Source: Alteromonadales bacterium alter-6D02 (GTDB lineage Bacteria; Pseudomonadota; Gammaproteobacteria; Enterobacterales; Psychrobiaceae). From it: 64,000 nt of DNA. This document shows positions 1-9,675 of this stretch, piece after piece. Below the pieces are notes generated by a model. The model was not told where the DNA came from. It was given only the letters and a program-made list of their open reading frames with translations, and did no database searches. Position 1 is the first letter of the stretch. Every line of letters starts with the position of its first letter. The position numbers were made by a program, and so were the translations under genes. The stretch is from assembly GCA_002835545.1 (NCBI GenBank), contig PIZK01000029.1, positions 25,753-89,752 on the forward strand, written 5' to 3'.

Positions 1-1
1 A

Positions 2-91
2 AAGGGTTATCAAGAGACTAAGCTCATTGATGCGGACGTTTTAACAACCTACATTCAAAGGCACTCACCGATAAAAGTGAACTCTCTCTAA
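2..91 (+). pseudogene. possible C-terminal tail of a gene entering from the left edge
   Basis: A frame is open from base 2 to a TAA at 89-91 and reads as 29 plausible residues ending in HSPIKVNSL. It has no start in the window, so it would be the end of a gene lying to the left. I do not recognise the family. A run this short can occur by chance, so the call is weak. Confidence 0.3.
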
Positions 92-595
92 TATTGTGCA
101 GGGGCACTGTCCCCTGCTTCACCATGCTCAATGATGTGCAATTGAGGGGCCGCATTCGGCCTCACCATTTCCCTTATCTTTTATTATCAACAAGCTGCAA
201 GACACCTTTGCGGTAACTTTTGCTAATTGAAATGTCGCGTTCGCCAATTAATAGATGATCTTTTTCGATCGTATCAACCTGATGAGTTATTGCAGGTCGT
301 CGGTGTCACTCCCTTTAATCATTAGCAATCGCACGCTATGTGATGGTTGCACGAAAAACCAATGCTTAGTAACAGGGGACAGCCCTCTCCCCAGTTACTA
401 AACACAAGCTAACTGTCGTTTAAACTCTTTTAGTATTCGACAAAATGACAATTTTCTCTCGTCGTGTGGTCCCAACTTCCCTTACTCAAGGCCTACAATA
501 TCAAGGCAAACCAACCCCTAACTCACGTATATCGATACACAGTGTATTTAATGCTGTTTAATCCACATTATTTTGTCTAAAATATCCCCAAATTA
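92..595. other. non-coding left edge with GC hairpin
   Basis: No convincing gene is seen here. A perfect 7-bp stem, GCAGGGG at 98-104 and CCCCTGC at 111-117, has a 6-base loop. A related sequence with CAGGGGACAG occurs near 372. The pair looks like REP-type stem-loops, but the stretch has no transposase and does not match the main repeat family of the window. Confidence 0.35.
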
Positions 596-622
596 TTGAA
601 ACTAAACTACCTGCGGCCCGTC

Positions 623-3067
623 ATGTCTGTTTTATTACGATTACGAAACATCTTTTTCTATACCCTAAGTATCATTACTCTATTATTACTTATCCTTTGG
701 GGCGCTAGTTTTGTAGTGCTGCCTTGGCAGACAAATAAGCAACTTGAGCCGCTAGGCTTAAAACTTGATGAAACAACAAACCTGAGTTTCAACCCATTCA
801 CTCTACAAGTTCAAATCCATGATTTAGCATTGCTTGATCAGCAGAAAAAAACTCAACTCTCATTAAAATATGCTGAGCTTGATCTTAGCTGGCTAGCGTT
901 TTTTTCCAAGGTGCTGCTTATCGAAAAAGCTGAAATCAGCACCTTACATCTCAACGCACAACGCGATGAAACCCAGCTGGTGATTGCTGGAGTCAATTTA
1001 TCAGACAGGCCAAAGACAGCCACAGCCCCCCAAACTCAGACGAGTAATGATAGTGACCCAACGGCCTTGATAACGGGATGGCAGTTTAACTTGCCAGCAC
1101 TAGCGATTGACGATGTGGTGCTGAGTATAAATGATATGGGCCACCCCCATCGTATCGCACTGAACAACTTGTCACTTAACAACGTCAATGCAACACTTAC
1201 CAACGTGAATGCCAACCTCAGTCTAAATGCCTCGCTAAATGATGCAGCACTTAGCCTAGATTCAAAAGTAGAAGCGAGTTTAGCCTCACTAAAATTAGCC
1301 TCAGCGACCCTCGATAACCAGCTCGAAATTTCACAGTTCGCACTTCAAGAATGGCAATATCTGATGCCTCTTGCTGATAACCAAATTAATGAACTAGCGA
1401 TGTTAGTTGATCTTACCGTTAATCAGCATATCACTCTGGATAAGCAGCAATGGCGTATTAATCAACCCAAGCTACGCTTGGCCTTACACGATATTAAACT
1501 GACTCAACCTGAACTCGCATTAACCAATCAAACCATTACATTTGAACTTAACCAACTATCTATTGATGGTATTGATCAAACTCTAAATAATGCGACTGGC
1601 GTAGCTACTCTGGCAGTTGATAACCTTGACGTGACCACACAAGGAAAAACATTGGCATCTTTAGCCCGTTTTGAAATCCCTACTGCAACTTTCGATGTTG
1701 ATAGCCAATTTAATGCTAAAGCACACATTAATCGTATTGTCCTCGCCGACACCCTATTCTCACAACCATCAGCGGATACCGATGCTGTCTATCAAAACGA
1801 TGCGTTAATCATTAACGACATTTCATGGCAAGATAACCACCTCGCTATTGATACGATTGCGTTAGATAAATTTAGCAGCAACGTGATCTTAACCGCTCAG
1901 AAAGAGCTCGAAAACCTCGTTTTACCTAAGCAAAACAACGAGACAACATCAGACGAGGCAGTATCGGAACCAGCCGCAGAGATTGAGGTCGCGCAGATTG
2001 AGTCGCCTCAAGCCGATTCGACAACGGCACAACAACCAGCTATCACCTTTAGTCTCAACAAGTTGGAATTACTCAAGCCGAGTCAGATTAAGTTTAAAGA
2101 TCAGAGTGTCAATCCTGTTTTCGAACAACTTATCACACTAAAGACCATGCAAATTGAAACCGTTGATAACCGTGACATTGCGAGTATGATTCCCTTTAAC
2201 GCGGCACTGGCATTTGACGACCACGCCTTAACCACAGTTAAAGGCGAGATAGCCCCTTTCGCCGATAAAATGAATATGTCATTAGATTTAACGATGTCAG
2301 AGTTTTCTTTACCACCGTTATCCGCTTATTTACGTACAGTGCTTGGCTTTGATTTCTTAAGTGGTCAGCTCGATAATAAAGTCACCCTCATCGTTAAAGA
2401 CAACCAACTCGACGGAGAAACAACCATCGACCTACGTGGTTTTGAACTGGTCAGTGGCAATGACACCACCGAATTATCAGCTACAGACGGCGGCGCGTTT
2501 GGCTTAAACTCTGCGCTTAGCATGCTCAAAGATGACCAAGGGAATGTGTCTTTAAATGTCCCGCTATCAGGTGATATTAACGACCCATCATTTGGTGTAA
2601 GTAGTGTCGTTACACTGGTGGCACAAAAAGCGATTATGTCGCAGGCAAAAACCTATTTAATTAATACCTTTGTCCCTTATGCCAATATTATTACCGTGGC
2701 GAGTATTGCCGGAGAATATTTACTGCGTCTTGAAATGAACGACCTTGTGTATGACGCTGGTCAAGTCGCTGTATCCGAAACTCAACAACCCTTTGTTACC
2801 CAGCTTGGCGCGCTATTAACCGATAAGCCTGAACAGCAAGTTAAAATGTGCCCGGTCGCCAGTATGCAAGAGGTAACAGCGCCGCAACAAACGTTATCAA
2901 AAGCCGAGCAAATAAACGCACTCAAAGCGTTAAGCAAACAACGTGGTGACACGCTCAAGAAGGTGTTAATCGAGCAATACAACATTGAATCGGCGAGGCT
3001 ACTATTGTGTGTCGCCAAAGTCGATAGCGATGCCAAGGCACAACCTCGAGTAGAGTTTAGTTTTTAA
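623..3067 (+). CDS. DUF748 / AsmA-like envelope protein
   Basis: This 814-residue protein has one N-terminal membrane segment (about residues 8-30, rich in L and I) followed by a long beta-rich region with repeated 'NLSLN' type strands. A proline/glutamate-rich linker lies near the middle, and the C-terminal domain contains the 'LDNKVTLIVKDNQLDGE' type strands of DUF748. The family belongs to the AsmA/TamB-like superfamily of inner-membrane-anchored periplasmic proteins linked to envelope lipid homeostasis; its exact substrate is unknown. I chose the ATG at 623. An in-frame TTG at 596 would add nine residues, but neither start has a good ribosome binding site. It stands alone, with non-coding DNA on both sides. 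Confidence 0.8.
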   Translation: MSVLLRLRNIFFYTLSIITLLLLILWGASFVVLPWQTNKQLEPLGLKLDETTNLSFNPFTLQVQIHDLALLDQQKKTQLSLKYAELDLSWLAFFSKVLLIEKAEISTLHLNAQRDETQLVIAGVNLSDRPKTATAPQTQTSNDSDPTALITGWQFNLPALAIDDVVLSINDMGHPHRIALNNLSLNNVNATLTNVNANLSLNASLNDAALSLDSKVEASLASLKLASATLDNQLEISQFALQEWQYLMPLADNQINELAMLVDLTVNQHITLDKQQWRINQPKLRLALHDIKLTQPELALTNQTITFELNQLSIDGIDQTLNNATGVATLAVDNLDVTTQGKTLASLARFEIPTATFDVDSQFNAKAHINRIVLADTLFSQPSADTDAVYQNDALIINDISWQDNHLAIDTIALDKFSSNVILTAQKELENLVLPKQNNETTSDEAVSEPAAEIEVAQIESPQADSTTAQQPAITFSLNKLELLKPSQIKFKDQSVNPVFEQLITLKTMQIETVDNRDIASMIPFNAALAFDDHALTTVKGEIAPFADKMNMSLDLTMSEFSLPPLSAYLRTVLGFDFLSGQLDNKVTLIVKDNQLDGETTIDLRGFELVSGNDTTELSATDGGAFGLNSALSMLKDDQGNVSLNVPLSGDINDPSFGVSSVVTLVAQKAIMSQAKTYLINTFVPYANIITVASIAGEYLLRLEMNDLVYDAGQVAVSETQQPFVTQLGALLTDKPEQQVKMCPVASMQEVTAPQQTLSKAEQINALKALSKQRGDTLKKVLIEQYNIESARLLLCVAKVDSDAKAQPRVEFSF

Positions 3068-3613
3068 CACAAGAAGTGACTCGCTAACCTGCACCATACA
3101 GCCTATATAGCCACCTTTGAGTGGCTATTAGCACTAGAATAGAATCACGCCAGACTTTACACCACCGTTGTTAAGTAGCAAAAAAAGTACTTATTGAGAG
3201 TGATTCTATCTTTTATACCAAAATCAATTGTTCTTGCTGTAATACCAGTGAGTAATAATCAACAACTACTCTAATCTTCATCTGAGCTATTAACTCGATA
3301 CACACGACAGGCTGTGATTACTCCAAAATTAAAAGTATTAAATAATGTACTTATCTATTAATTCACTATATAGTGCACAGGTTAATTATTCTCCTCTCGT
3401 ATATTTAACTGGTTATCCTCATTGATAACCCTTGTTTTGTCTTTCCTTTTCACAGTCAGCCATCACTCAAATTATTAAGCTTACATTGTTGTCTGAGTTA
3501 TCGAGATACGGTCTCCCTTTTAGTTGATATATATACAAATATCCAAGAGTTTTCACACAATAATATAGCTTTTACTAGAAATGCGTTTTAGCGCAAATTA
3601 AAAGAGTTTTATT
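3068..3613. other. intergenic region with palindrome
   Basis: No gene is recognisable in these 546 bases. A perfect 12-bp palindrome, CACTATATAGTG, lies at 3364-3375. The same half-site forms an inverted repeat at 32235-32264, so it may be a regulator's site. The last part is AT-rich and should hold the promoter of the small gene at 3614. Confidence 0.4.
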
Positions 3614-3781
3614 ATGTCTTATACATACCAAGGTAAGGTTTATTCAATTAAATCGCCTGTTATTTCCATTTCGGTTAACAAAAATAATGTTGTTGTTACC
3701 GATCAAAATGGTGCTAACTTAATCCAGTTTACTAATGTAAACGATTCAAAGTGCTTTTTAGAGTGGGTCTACCAAGCCTAA
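3614..3781 (+). CDS. small protein of unknown function (55 aa)
   Basis: An ATG at 3614 opens a 55-codon frame ending with TAA at 3779-3781. The product starts MSYTYQGKVYSIKSP and ends FLEWVYQA. It alternates polar and beta-branched residues in the manner of a small beta-sheet protein, with no signal peptide or membrane segment. An AAAGAG element about 8 bases upstream can serve as ribosome binding site. A clean rho-independent terminator follows 97 bases downstream, which supports a real monocistronic unit. I do not recognise the family. Confidence 0.5.
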   Translation: MSYTYQGKVYSIKSPVISISVNKNNVVVTDQNGANLIQFTNVNDSKCFLEWVYQA

Positions 3782-3877
3782 TTAGTACAATGGAAACCGC
3801 CGATGAAGTCAGCACTGATGTGGTTATTTTCAACAGCATGACCAGTGCAGCTCATTGCCAACCATGATAATAAGAAG

Positions 3878-3899
3878 CCGCCCTTGAGGCGGTTTTTTA
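3878..3899 (+). terminator. rho-independent terminator
   Basis: CCGCC at 3878-3882 pairs with GGCGG at 3888-3892 across a 5-base loop and is followed by six T. It is placed to end transcription of the 55-residue gene. Confidence 0.8.
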
Positions 3900-4029
3900 T
3901 TCATGAAGTATCTAATACCACCATAATACCCCTTTGCAAGCACTGTCATCTGCTAAAGAATTCGTACAGCACTATGGGGTAAAAAACTGATTGTAAAAGA
4001 AAAACAACATAACAATAAAGTCGCATAAA

Positions 4030-4893
4030 TTACTCAGTTATATATATTAAAGTATCAGAGTGAGCCAACTTTGCCTGCTGAGCGACTTGCCAAAGCAAGA
4101 TTAAATTCGCAATAAACCACAGATCTTTAATTAAAAAGTGCCCGCCTGTTGATAGTAATGTTGTTGCAGATATTGCCCCGTCCCACGTGATTAAGAATGA
4201 TTGTGTCACCACAAACACAGCACCAGACATCGCTATTGCGGGTATCAGTAGCCGCGGGTTGAAAACAGATCCAATAAGGATCGCTACCGCGATAAGATCA
4301 TAAACTCCAATAATGTTTGATGTTTTTTGCAAGTCCCACAGGTTATACATCCAAGCCATTAACGGTGAGCTTCGTACTAAGTCTTCTATACCTTTGGCTT
4401 CTAATAGGGTGAATTTCATTCCACCAATCCACACTAACACCAATAATACCGGCGCAATACACAGCCATTTTTTAGTGATTATCGATAGGTTAGGCAAAAC
4501 AAACAACAACCCAATACTCATCAACGCCGCATATTTAATCACACCTTGCCCAGCTCCAATCGCAGGAAAGCCGCCCAATGAATCAATCCACATCGAACCA
4601 CCGAGTAATGATGCCAATGGAATCACACTAATTACAATGAGTAGGTACCCGAGTAGTGGGAGAAGCCGAGCGTACTTAATTGATGCTAAGGACAGTACTG
4701 CCGACGCCACAAAGCCTAAAGAGGCAGCAATGTTATAAACATTATTGGGGAGAAGTTGTGTTATCGAATAAAAGTCAGTGATTAATGTAATGTGTTTATG
4801 ATGGCCGATTAAGCCCATGGATAAGCCCAGCAAGCTGGTTGATATTGCGAGGATGACTAATGTTAAGTTGGTGGACGTTTGCTTCATGCTCAT
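4030..4893 (-). CDS. DUF417 family membrane protein (RclC/YkgB-like)
   Basis: The 287-residue product has about seven or eight hydrophobic segments. Its 'WIGGMKFTLLEAKGIEDLV' stretch near residue 157, followed by 'SPLMAWMY', matches the conserved core of the DUF417 (YkgB/RclC) family. In E. coli, RclC belongs to the reactive-chlorine response, but most members are uncharacterised inner-membrane proteins. The protein is longer than the roughly 200-residue E. coli member and carries an extra N-terminal membrane block. It stands alone; no neighbouring RclR-type regulator is visible, so a role in oxidant resistance is only an inference. Confidence 0.7.
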   Translation of the reverse strand: MSMKQTSTNLTLVILAISTSLLGLSMGLIGHHKHITLITDFYSITQLLPNNVYNIAASLGFVASAVLSLASIKYARLLPLLGYLLIVISVIPLASLLGGSMWIDSLGGFPAIGAGQGVIKYAALMSIGLLFVLPNLSIITKKWLCIAPVLLVLVWIGGMKFTLLEAKGIEDLVRSSPLMAWMYNLWDLQKTSNIIGVYDLIAVAILIGSVFNPRLLIPAIAMSGAVFVVTQSFLITWDGAISATTLLSTGGHFLIKDLWFIANLILLWQVAQQAKLAHSDTLIYITE

Positions 4894-5401
4894 TTCAAGT
4901 CAGTATTTGTTATGGTGCTCTATAGACCAAAGGTGTAGCTGTTTTCTTTCACCCCCATTCCGCTTAATTGTGAACAGCTTGCTCAGCATCGCTTAGCGCT
5001 GGCACTAAAAATCCCATAAAGCGATTACTATTCCATTACGTTATAAGAATATCTTTACCAAACAAAACGGTTTAATAGGGCAAGTTATGGCACAGTATGA
5101 GTCTTGTGCTAGCGTTATTATTGGGAATATTTTCTCATGCTGCCCTTGCTTACGGCCCTTATTTTCACAATATTTGGCTTATACCTGCTCCAACCAAACA
5201 TATCGCCTTTAACTATCATTACTGTGTTTGGGACGATGTTATTAGGTTTGCTAAGGAGTATTTCCTTGTCAAAACGCCCCCTATTTGTCAGTTATTAAAT
5301 GGCTGAAGGTCCAACGCTAAAGCGAGCGCTTCAAGCCAAACAGCAAGTCCAATAGAAATAGAGAAGCTGTAATCAGTGATAGAGCGGTAGAGGTGTTACC
5401 G

Positions 5402-5992
5402 CTAGTGACCACCTTCAAGCTTTGATTGGTTAACATGGTTAATTAGTTGTGGGAAAAACGCTAAAAATACCGCATCGAGCTCACTATAGTGGCGCTGTAT
5501 ATCTTCTATCGTGCCAGCAAAGTTATTGGTAAAGCGAATACGCTGGGCAATTCTATCGAGTGCGAACCCTATGCCCGAGAGCGTCTCATATTGCTTGAAC
5601 CAATCATTGGTCGTCATATTCGAGACAACCAATTGCATTCTATCAGGCATGTCATCAATACGTTCATTCAACAATTGATAACTGTTTTTTTTGAACGCTA
5701 TGAGTGGCTCGTGGTGAAAATCTTGCCAATGCTGAATGAGAAAATGATCAAACAGCACATCAATAGCAACACTTGAAAATCGTTTACGCTTAGTTGAAAA
5801 GTACTGTTTTGCCTCTATAACCAGAGGGTGACTATCGGTAAATTTATCCACCAGATAATGATTATCTAAGCCTCGTTGCACGGCTATTGGTAAAGGTTTT
5901 ACTCGTCTATTACCGCCAAAGTCCCCTAGTAGGTTACCAAAATGGGAGTCTGCAGTTGGCTGTGCTAAGTACAGATGCGCTAAATAATTCAA
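5402..5992 (-). CDS. acpH: acyl carrier protein phosphodiesterase
   Basis: The 196-residue protein begins MNYLAHLYLAQPT and continues with HFGNLLGDFGGNRR, then DNHYLVDKFTDSHP and FDHFLIQHW, which are the His/Asp-rich signatures of the AcpH (DUF479) family. AcpH is a cytoplasmic metal-dependent hydrolase that removes the 4'-phosphopantetheine group from holo acyl carrier protein. The length matches E. coli AcpH (about 193 aa). It is a single-gene unit transcribed leftward. Confidence 0.88.
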   Translation of the reverse strand: MNYLAHLYLAQPTADSHFGNLLGDFGGNRRVKPLPIAVQRGLDNHYLVDKFTDSHPLVIEAKQYFSTKRKRFSSVAIDVLFDHFLIQHWQDFHHEPLIAFKKNSYQLLNERIDDMPDRMQLVVSNMTTNDWFKQYETLSGIGFALDRIAQRIRFTNNFAGTIEDIQRHYSELDAVFLAFFPQLINHVNQSKLEGGH

Positions 5993-6397
5993 AGCAATTC
6001 TCGGCTATAGTTGATTGAGATAGTTATGTCTATTTCATTATTACACGATCCCTTTCTCAGTTCGGCATAATTTGTCTGCTGACACAGTCTCTTTCGTTCA
6101 CTAGGGGATCAATCATTGCGGTTTTTACTTGGGTGAAGCGAACACGGTAATCATATGGCAACCGTATTCGTTTAAAACTAATAATCAAATATTCTCAGTG
6201 TGCTTGATTATATAGCTCTATTTTTAGTTCTATACTCATAACAGGCTATCACCAATAAGTGGCGAGGGATTTAGCCTAAAATTCAATGGTGCTGCATTGT
6301 TATTTCGGTGAATTTATAGCACCAGTTTACAGGGTTGCAGCACTCACACCTTATGCTTCATCCGCGAGTGCCCAGCCAAGTAATGAGGAGGTAAACC
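5993..6397. other. intergenic region upstream of the BASS transporter
   Basis: No convincing gene is present. The only open frame (6286-6501) runs into the transporter gene out of frame. The stretch should hold the divergent promoters of acpH and of the transporter, but I could not fix their positions. Confidence 0.4.
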
Positions 6398-7276
6398 ATG
6401 CCGCAAGCTCTGACCGATATCGGGTTGCCAATTGCGCTAATTCTTATCATGATTGGGGTGGGCCTGAGTTTAACACCTGTCGATTTTACGCGTGTATTTA
6501 AACAACCGAAAAGCTTTATTATTGGTGCTCTTTGTCAGATGTTGCTCTTACCTCTGGTCGCCATAGTCATTATTGCCCTCACAGAGTTGTCAGGTGAACT
6601 GGCGATTGGTTTGTTTGTTCTCGCCCTGTGCCCCGGTGGCACAACCTCTAATTTATATAGTTACTTGGCTAAAGCTGATGTTGGGTTGTCAGTCACTTTA
6701 ACCGCGATCATTGGTTTTGTGACCCCCTTTACCATTCCATTGCTGACGGCTTGGGCTATCACCTTCTATAGTGGTGGTGAGGCGCAAATCAAATTACCGA
6801 TAGTTATTACTTGGCTAAAATTGATGGTCGTCACGGTGATCCCTGTGCTCATCGGGATGGTAATACGGGCAAAATGGCAGGCGTTCGCCCACAGAGCACA
6901 GCCCTTTGTCAGTGGTTTTTCTGTTTCGGTGCTGGCGTTGGTTATCCTTAGTATCTGCATAAAGCTGGGGCAAAAACTTGTCGATTTCGCAATACTAACC
7001 GGACCAGCGGTCATCGCATTAAATATTATCACCATGGGCTTAGGTTATTTAGCTGGCAAGCTATTGCTCAGTAATGAAGCTCAGTCTCGCACCATTACTT
7101 TGGAAGTCGGCTTACAAAACGGTACATTAGCACTATTAGTCACCAGTAGTATGTTACATAGCAATGCAATGTCGATTGCACCCAGCATTTATAGCCTGTT
7201 TATGTTTATTTCTGCGAGCTTGTTTACCTTAATCGTATCAAAGAAAGATAAAGCGCTGGCAACCAACAGCGCCTAA
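6398..7276 (+). CDS. bile acid:sodium symporter (BASS) family transporter
   Basis: The 292-residue integral membrane protein has about nine hydrophobic segments and the family signature 'LALCPGGTTSNLYSYLAKAD' at roughly residues 77-96, with the later 'LEVGLQNGTLALLV' near residue 236. BASS proteins use the sodium gradient to import organic anions such as pantoate, keto acids or bile acids; the substrate here cannot be read from sequence. The ATG at 6398 is preceded by a strong GAGGAGG ribosome binding site, which settles the start. It is a single gene. Confidence 0.88.
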   Translation: MPQALTDIGLPIALILIMIGVGLSLTPVDFTRVFKQPKSFIIGALCQMLLLPLVAIVIIALTELSGELAIGLFVLALCPGGTTSNLYSYLAKADVGLSVTLTAIIGFVTPFTIPLLTAWAITFYSGGEAQIKLPIVITWLKLMVVTVIPVLIGMVIRAKWQAFAHRAQPFVSGFSVSVLALVILSICIKLGQKLVDFAILTGPAVIALNIITMGLGYLAGKLLLSNEAQSRTITLEVGLQNGTLALLVTSSMLHSNAMSIAPSIYSLFMFISASLFTLIVSKKDKALATNSA

Positions 7277-7398
7277 TCAAGACACACAGCACCTTTGCGA
7301 TAGCTACTTTGGCATAACGCCTTTTACATAACTCCTTTGGCAAAAGCCATTTTACATAGTCACCTGCTTCCTAAAGCCTAAAGCCTAAAACAAAGTCA

Positions 7399-7423
7399 TG
7401 AACAAATTTCATTGTTTAATGAA
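7399..7423 (+). promoter_or_regulatory. MetR-like composite operator upstream of mesX
   Basis: The sequence has the layout TGAA-N5-TTCA-N8-TGAA. Its first 13 bases, TGAACAAATTTCA, fit the known MetR consensus TGAA-N5-TTCA. The same 25-base layout, with 17 of 25 bases identical, lies upstream of the TauE/SafE gene at 10634-10658 in the same orientation relative to its gene. Binding of MetR or another methionine-cycle regulator is inferred. Confidence 0.6.
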
Positions 7424-7505
7424 TTTAAATCAATTTTATTCATGATATGAACCACGTATAAATATATTCAGATTTTAGATTAGCGACAGCGGATACCAGC
7501 TCACC

Positions 7506-8483
7506 ATGAATAACGATTTTACATTTACCATCAAAAGTATTTGTCTCGATGAAAACTACCGTCCATCAGACAATACACGTGCTACCACTAACTTTGCTAA
7601 TTTAGCGAGAGGCGAGAGCCGCCAAGCGAACTTACGCAACGCGTTAAAGATGGTTGATAATAGCTTTAATGCCTTGGCAAACTGGGACAACCCCACTGGC
7701 GATCGTTATAATGTTGAACTTGAAATCATCTCTATTGATATGGACATTCAAGACAGTGGTGAAACCTTCCCATCGATTGAAGTATTAAAAACCAACATTG
7801 TTGATCGCAAAACCAACGAACGTATTGAAGGCATTGTCGGCAATAATTTCTCTTCGTATGTACGCGATTATGACTTTAGCGTATTACTGCTAGACCATAA
7901 CAAGGGCAAACCACAATTTAGCATTCCAGATGATTTTGGTGATCTGCACGGTAAGCTATTTAAATATTTTGTTAACTCAGACGCTTACAAGCAACACTTT
8001 AAAAAGCCACCTGTGATTTGCCTGAGCGTATCGGATAACAAAACTTATCAACGCACGGAAAATCAACACCCCGTATTAGGGGTCGAATATCTACCTAATG
8101 AGTCCTCTTTAACTGAGCAGTATTTTAAAAAGATGGGCTTACAAGTGCGCTATTTTATGCCGCCAAACAGTGTTGCACCTTTTGCATTCTACTTTTTTGG
8201 TGATTTACTCAATGATTACACTAATCTTGAGCTTATTAGCACCATTAGCACCATGAGTACGTTCCAACGAATCTATCGACCTGAAATTTATAACGCTAAT
8301 GCCGTTGCCGGACAACGTTACCAACCTAACTTGAAGAACCAGGATCATTCGCTCACTCAAATAGTTTATGACCGCGAAGAGCGTAGCCAATTAGCCATTG
8401 CACAAGGCAAGTTTGCACAAGAGCACTTCATTAAACCTTACCAAACTGTGCTTGAACAATGGTCAACGAATTACGCGCTTTAA
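7506..8483 (+). CDS. mesX: MesX (DUF1852), partner of methionine synthase MesD
   Basis: The 325-residue protein is a full-length DUF1852 member. It begins MNNDFTFTIKSICLDENY and holds the conserved 'TNFANLARGESRQANLRNAL' region and 'GVEYLPN'. DUF1852 proteins occur almost only next to a core methionine synthase and have been named MesX. Genetic work by Price and colleagues showed that MesD needs MesX and oxygen to make methionine from an unidentified methyl donor without folate. Here mesD follows after 28 bases. A MetR-like composite operator lies 82 bases upstream. No signal peptide is present, so it acts in the cytoplasm. Confidence 0.88.
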   Translation: MNNDFTFTIKSICLDENYRPSDNTRATTNFANLARGESRQANLRNALKMVDNSFNALANWDNPTGDRYNVELEIISIDMDIQDSGETFPSIEVLKTNIVDRKTNERIEGIVGNNFSSYVRDYDFSVLLLDHNKGKPQFSIPDDFGDLHGKLFKYFVNSDAYKQHFKKPPVICLSVSDNKTYQRTENQHPVLGVEYLPNESSLTEQYFKKMGLQVRYFMPPNSVAPFAFYFFGDLLNDYTNLELISTISTMSTFQRIYRPEIYNANAVAGQRYQPNLKNQDHSLTQIVYDREERSQLAIAQGKFAQEHFIKPYQTVLEQWSTNYAL

Positions 8484-8511
8484 TTAATCTAACGAGATAA
8501 CGGCATATATA

Positions 8512-9564
8512 ATGAACACACTTATTAAGAAACCACTACTACCAACATCAACAGCGGGCAGTTTGCCTAAACCGTCTTGGTTAGCGCAACCAGAAACACT
8601 TTGGTCACCTTGGAAATTACAAGATCACGAGTTAGTTGATGGTAAACACGATGCATTACGAGTGTCATTACAAGAACAACAACAAGCGGGCGTTGACATT
8701 GTCAGTGATGGCGAACAAACCCGCCAACATTTTGTAACCACCTTTATTGAACATCTTGATGGTGTTGATTTTGAGCAGCGTAAAACCGTTAAAATTCGTG
8801 ACCGTTATGATGCCAGTGTGCCATCGGTTGTTGGTCCCGTTAGTCGTCAAAAACCTGTGTTTGTTGATGATGCTAAGTTTTTACGCCAGCAAACCAACAA
8901 ACCGATAAAGTGGGCGCTACCGGGTCCAATGACCATGGTCGATACCCTGTATGATGATCACTATAAAAGCCGCGAGCAACTCGCGTGGGAGTTTGCCAAA
9001 ATTCTTAACCAAGAAGCCAAAGAGCTAGAGGCGGCAGGTGTTGATATCATCCAATTTGATGAGCCAGCATTTAATGTATTCTTTGATGAAGTTAATGCCT
9101 GGGGCATCGCTTGCTTAGAAAGAGCAATTGAAGGGCTTAAGTGTGAAACCGCTGTGCACATTTGTTATGGCTATGGCATCAAAGCCAATACCGATTGGAA
9201 AAAGACTTTGGGCTCGCAATGGCGTCAATACGAAGAGGTGTTCCCTAAGCTCCAACAATCTAATATCGATATTATCTCACTAGAATGCCAAAACTCGCGT
9301 GTGCCAATCGAACTACTTGAACTGATTCGCGGTAAAAAAGTCATGGTCGGTGCTATTGATGTGGCAACCGACACCATTGAAACACCAGAAGAAGTCGCTG
9401 AAACACTGCGCCAAGCACTCAAGTATGTCGATGCAGACAAGCTTTACCCATCAACTAATTGCGGTATGGCACCCTTAGCTCGTGAAGTCGCTAGGGGAAA
9501 ACTTAACGCCTTAAGTGCAGGCGCAGCGATTGTTCGCCAAGAGCTATTAGCTTCAAAGCAATAA
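8512..9564 (+). CDS. mesD: methionine synthase MesD (core MetE-type, folate-independent)
   Basis: The 350-residue protein corresponds only to the C-terminal catalytic half of MetE. The zinc ligands of MetE are all visible: His216 and Cys218 in 'HICYG', Glu258 in 'SLECQNS' and Cys317 in 'STNCGMAP'. The N-terminal 'STAGSLPKP' is typical of MetE-core proteins. The missing N-terminal domain and the adjacent DUF1852 gene identify it as MesD of the folate-independent class. It methylates homocysteine to methionine in the cytoplasm. It forms an operon with mesX (28-base gap) and shares that promoter and operator. Confidence 0.88.
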   Translation: MNTLIKKPLLPTSTAGSLPKPSWLAQPETLWSPWKLQDHELVDGKHDALRVSLQEQQQAGVDIVSDGEQTRQHFVTTFIEHLDGVDFEQRKTVKIRDRYDASVPSVVGPVSRQKPVFVDDAKFLRQQTNKPIKWALPGPMTMVDTLYDDHYKSREQLAWEFAKILNQEAKELEAAGVDIIQFDEPAFNVFFDEVNAWGIACLERAIEGLKCETAVHICYGYGIKANTDWKKTLGSQWRQYEEVFPKLQQSNIDIISLECQNSRVPIELLELIRGKKVMVGAIDVATDTIETPEEVAETLRQALKYVDADKLYPSTNCGMAPLAREVARGKLNALSAGAAIVRQELLASKQ

Positions 9565-9675
9565 GTCTTAGAAACAACACTGCCAACACCCGAAAGAGCC
9601 GAGGTCCTGAATAACACACTTTCAGGACCACGAAAGGGAGAGCCAAAATAAAGCACCTCCAGAACGACTAACAGT

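Noticed and set aside
4313..4738. A 141-codon frame antisense to the DUF417 gene
   Set aside because: It is a shadow of a well-supported membrane protein gene and has no family resemblance of its own.
5097..5306. A 69-codon frame starting MSLVLALLLGIFSHAALAYG that looks like a signal peptide
   Set aside because: The part after the hydrophobic start has no family resemblance, there is no ribosome binding site, and an overlapping frame is equally open. It may be a remnant, but I cannot support it as a gene.
6286..6501. An open frame of 71 codons before the BASS transporter
   Set aside because: It overlaps the strongly supported transporter start (with GAGGAGG) in another frame and has no recognisable product.
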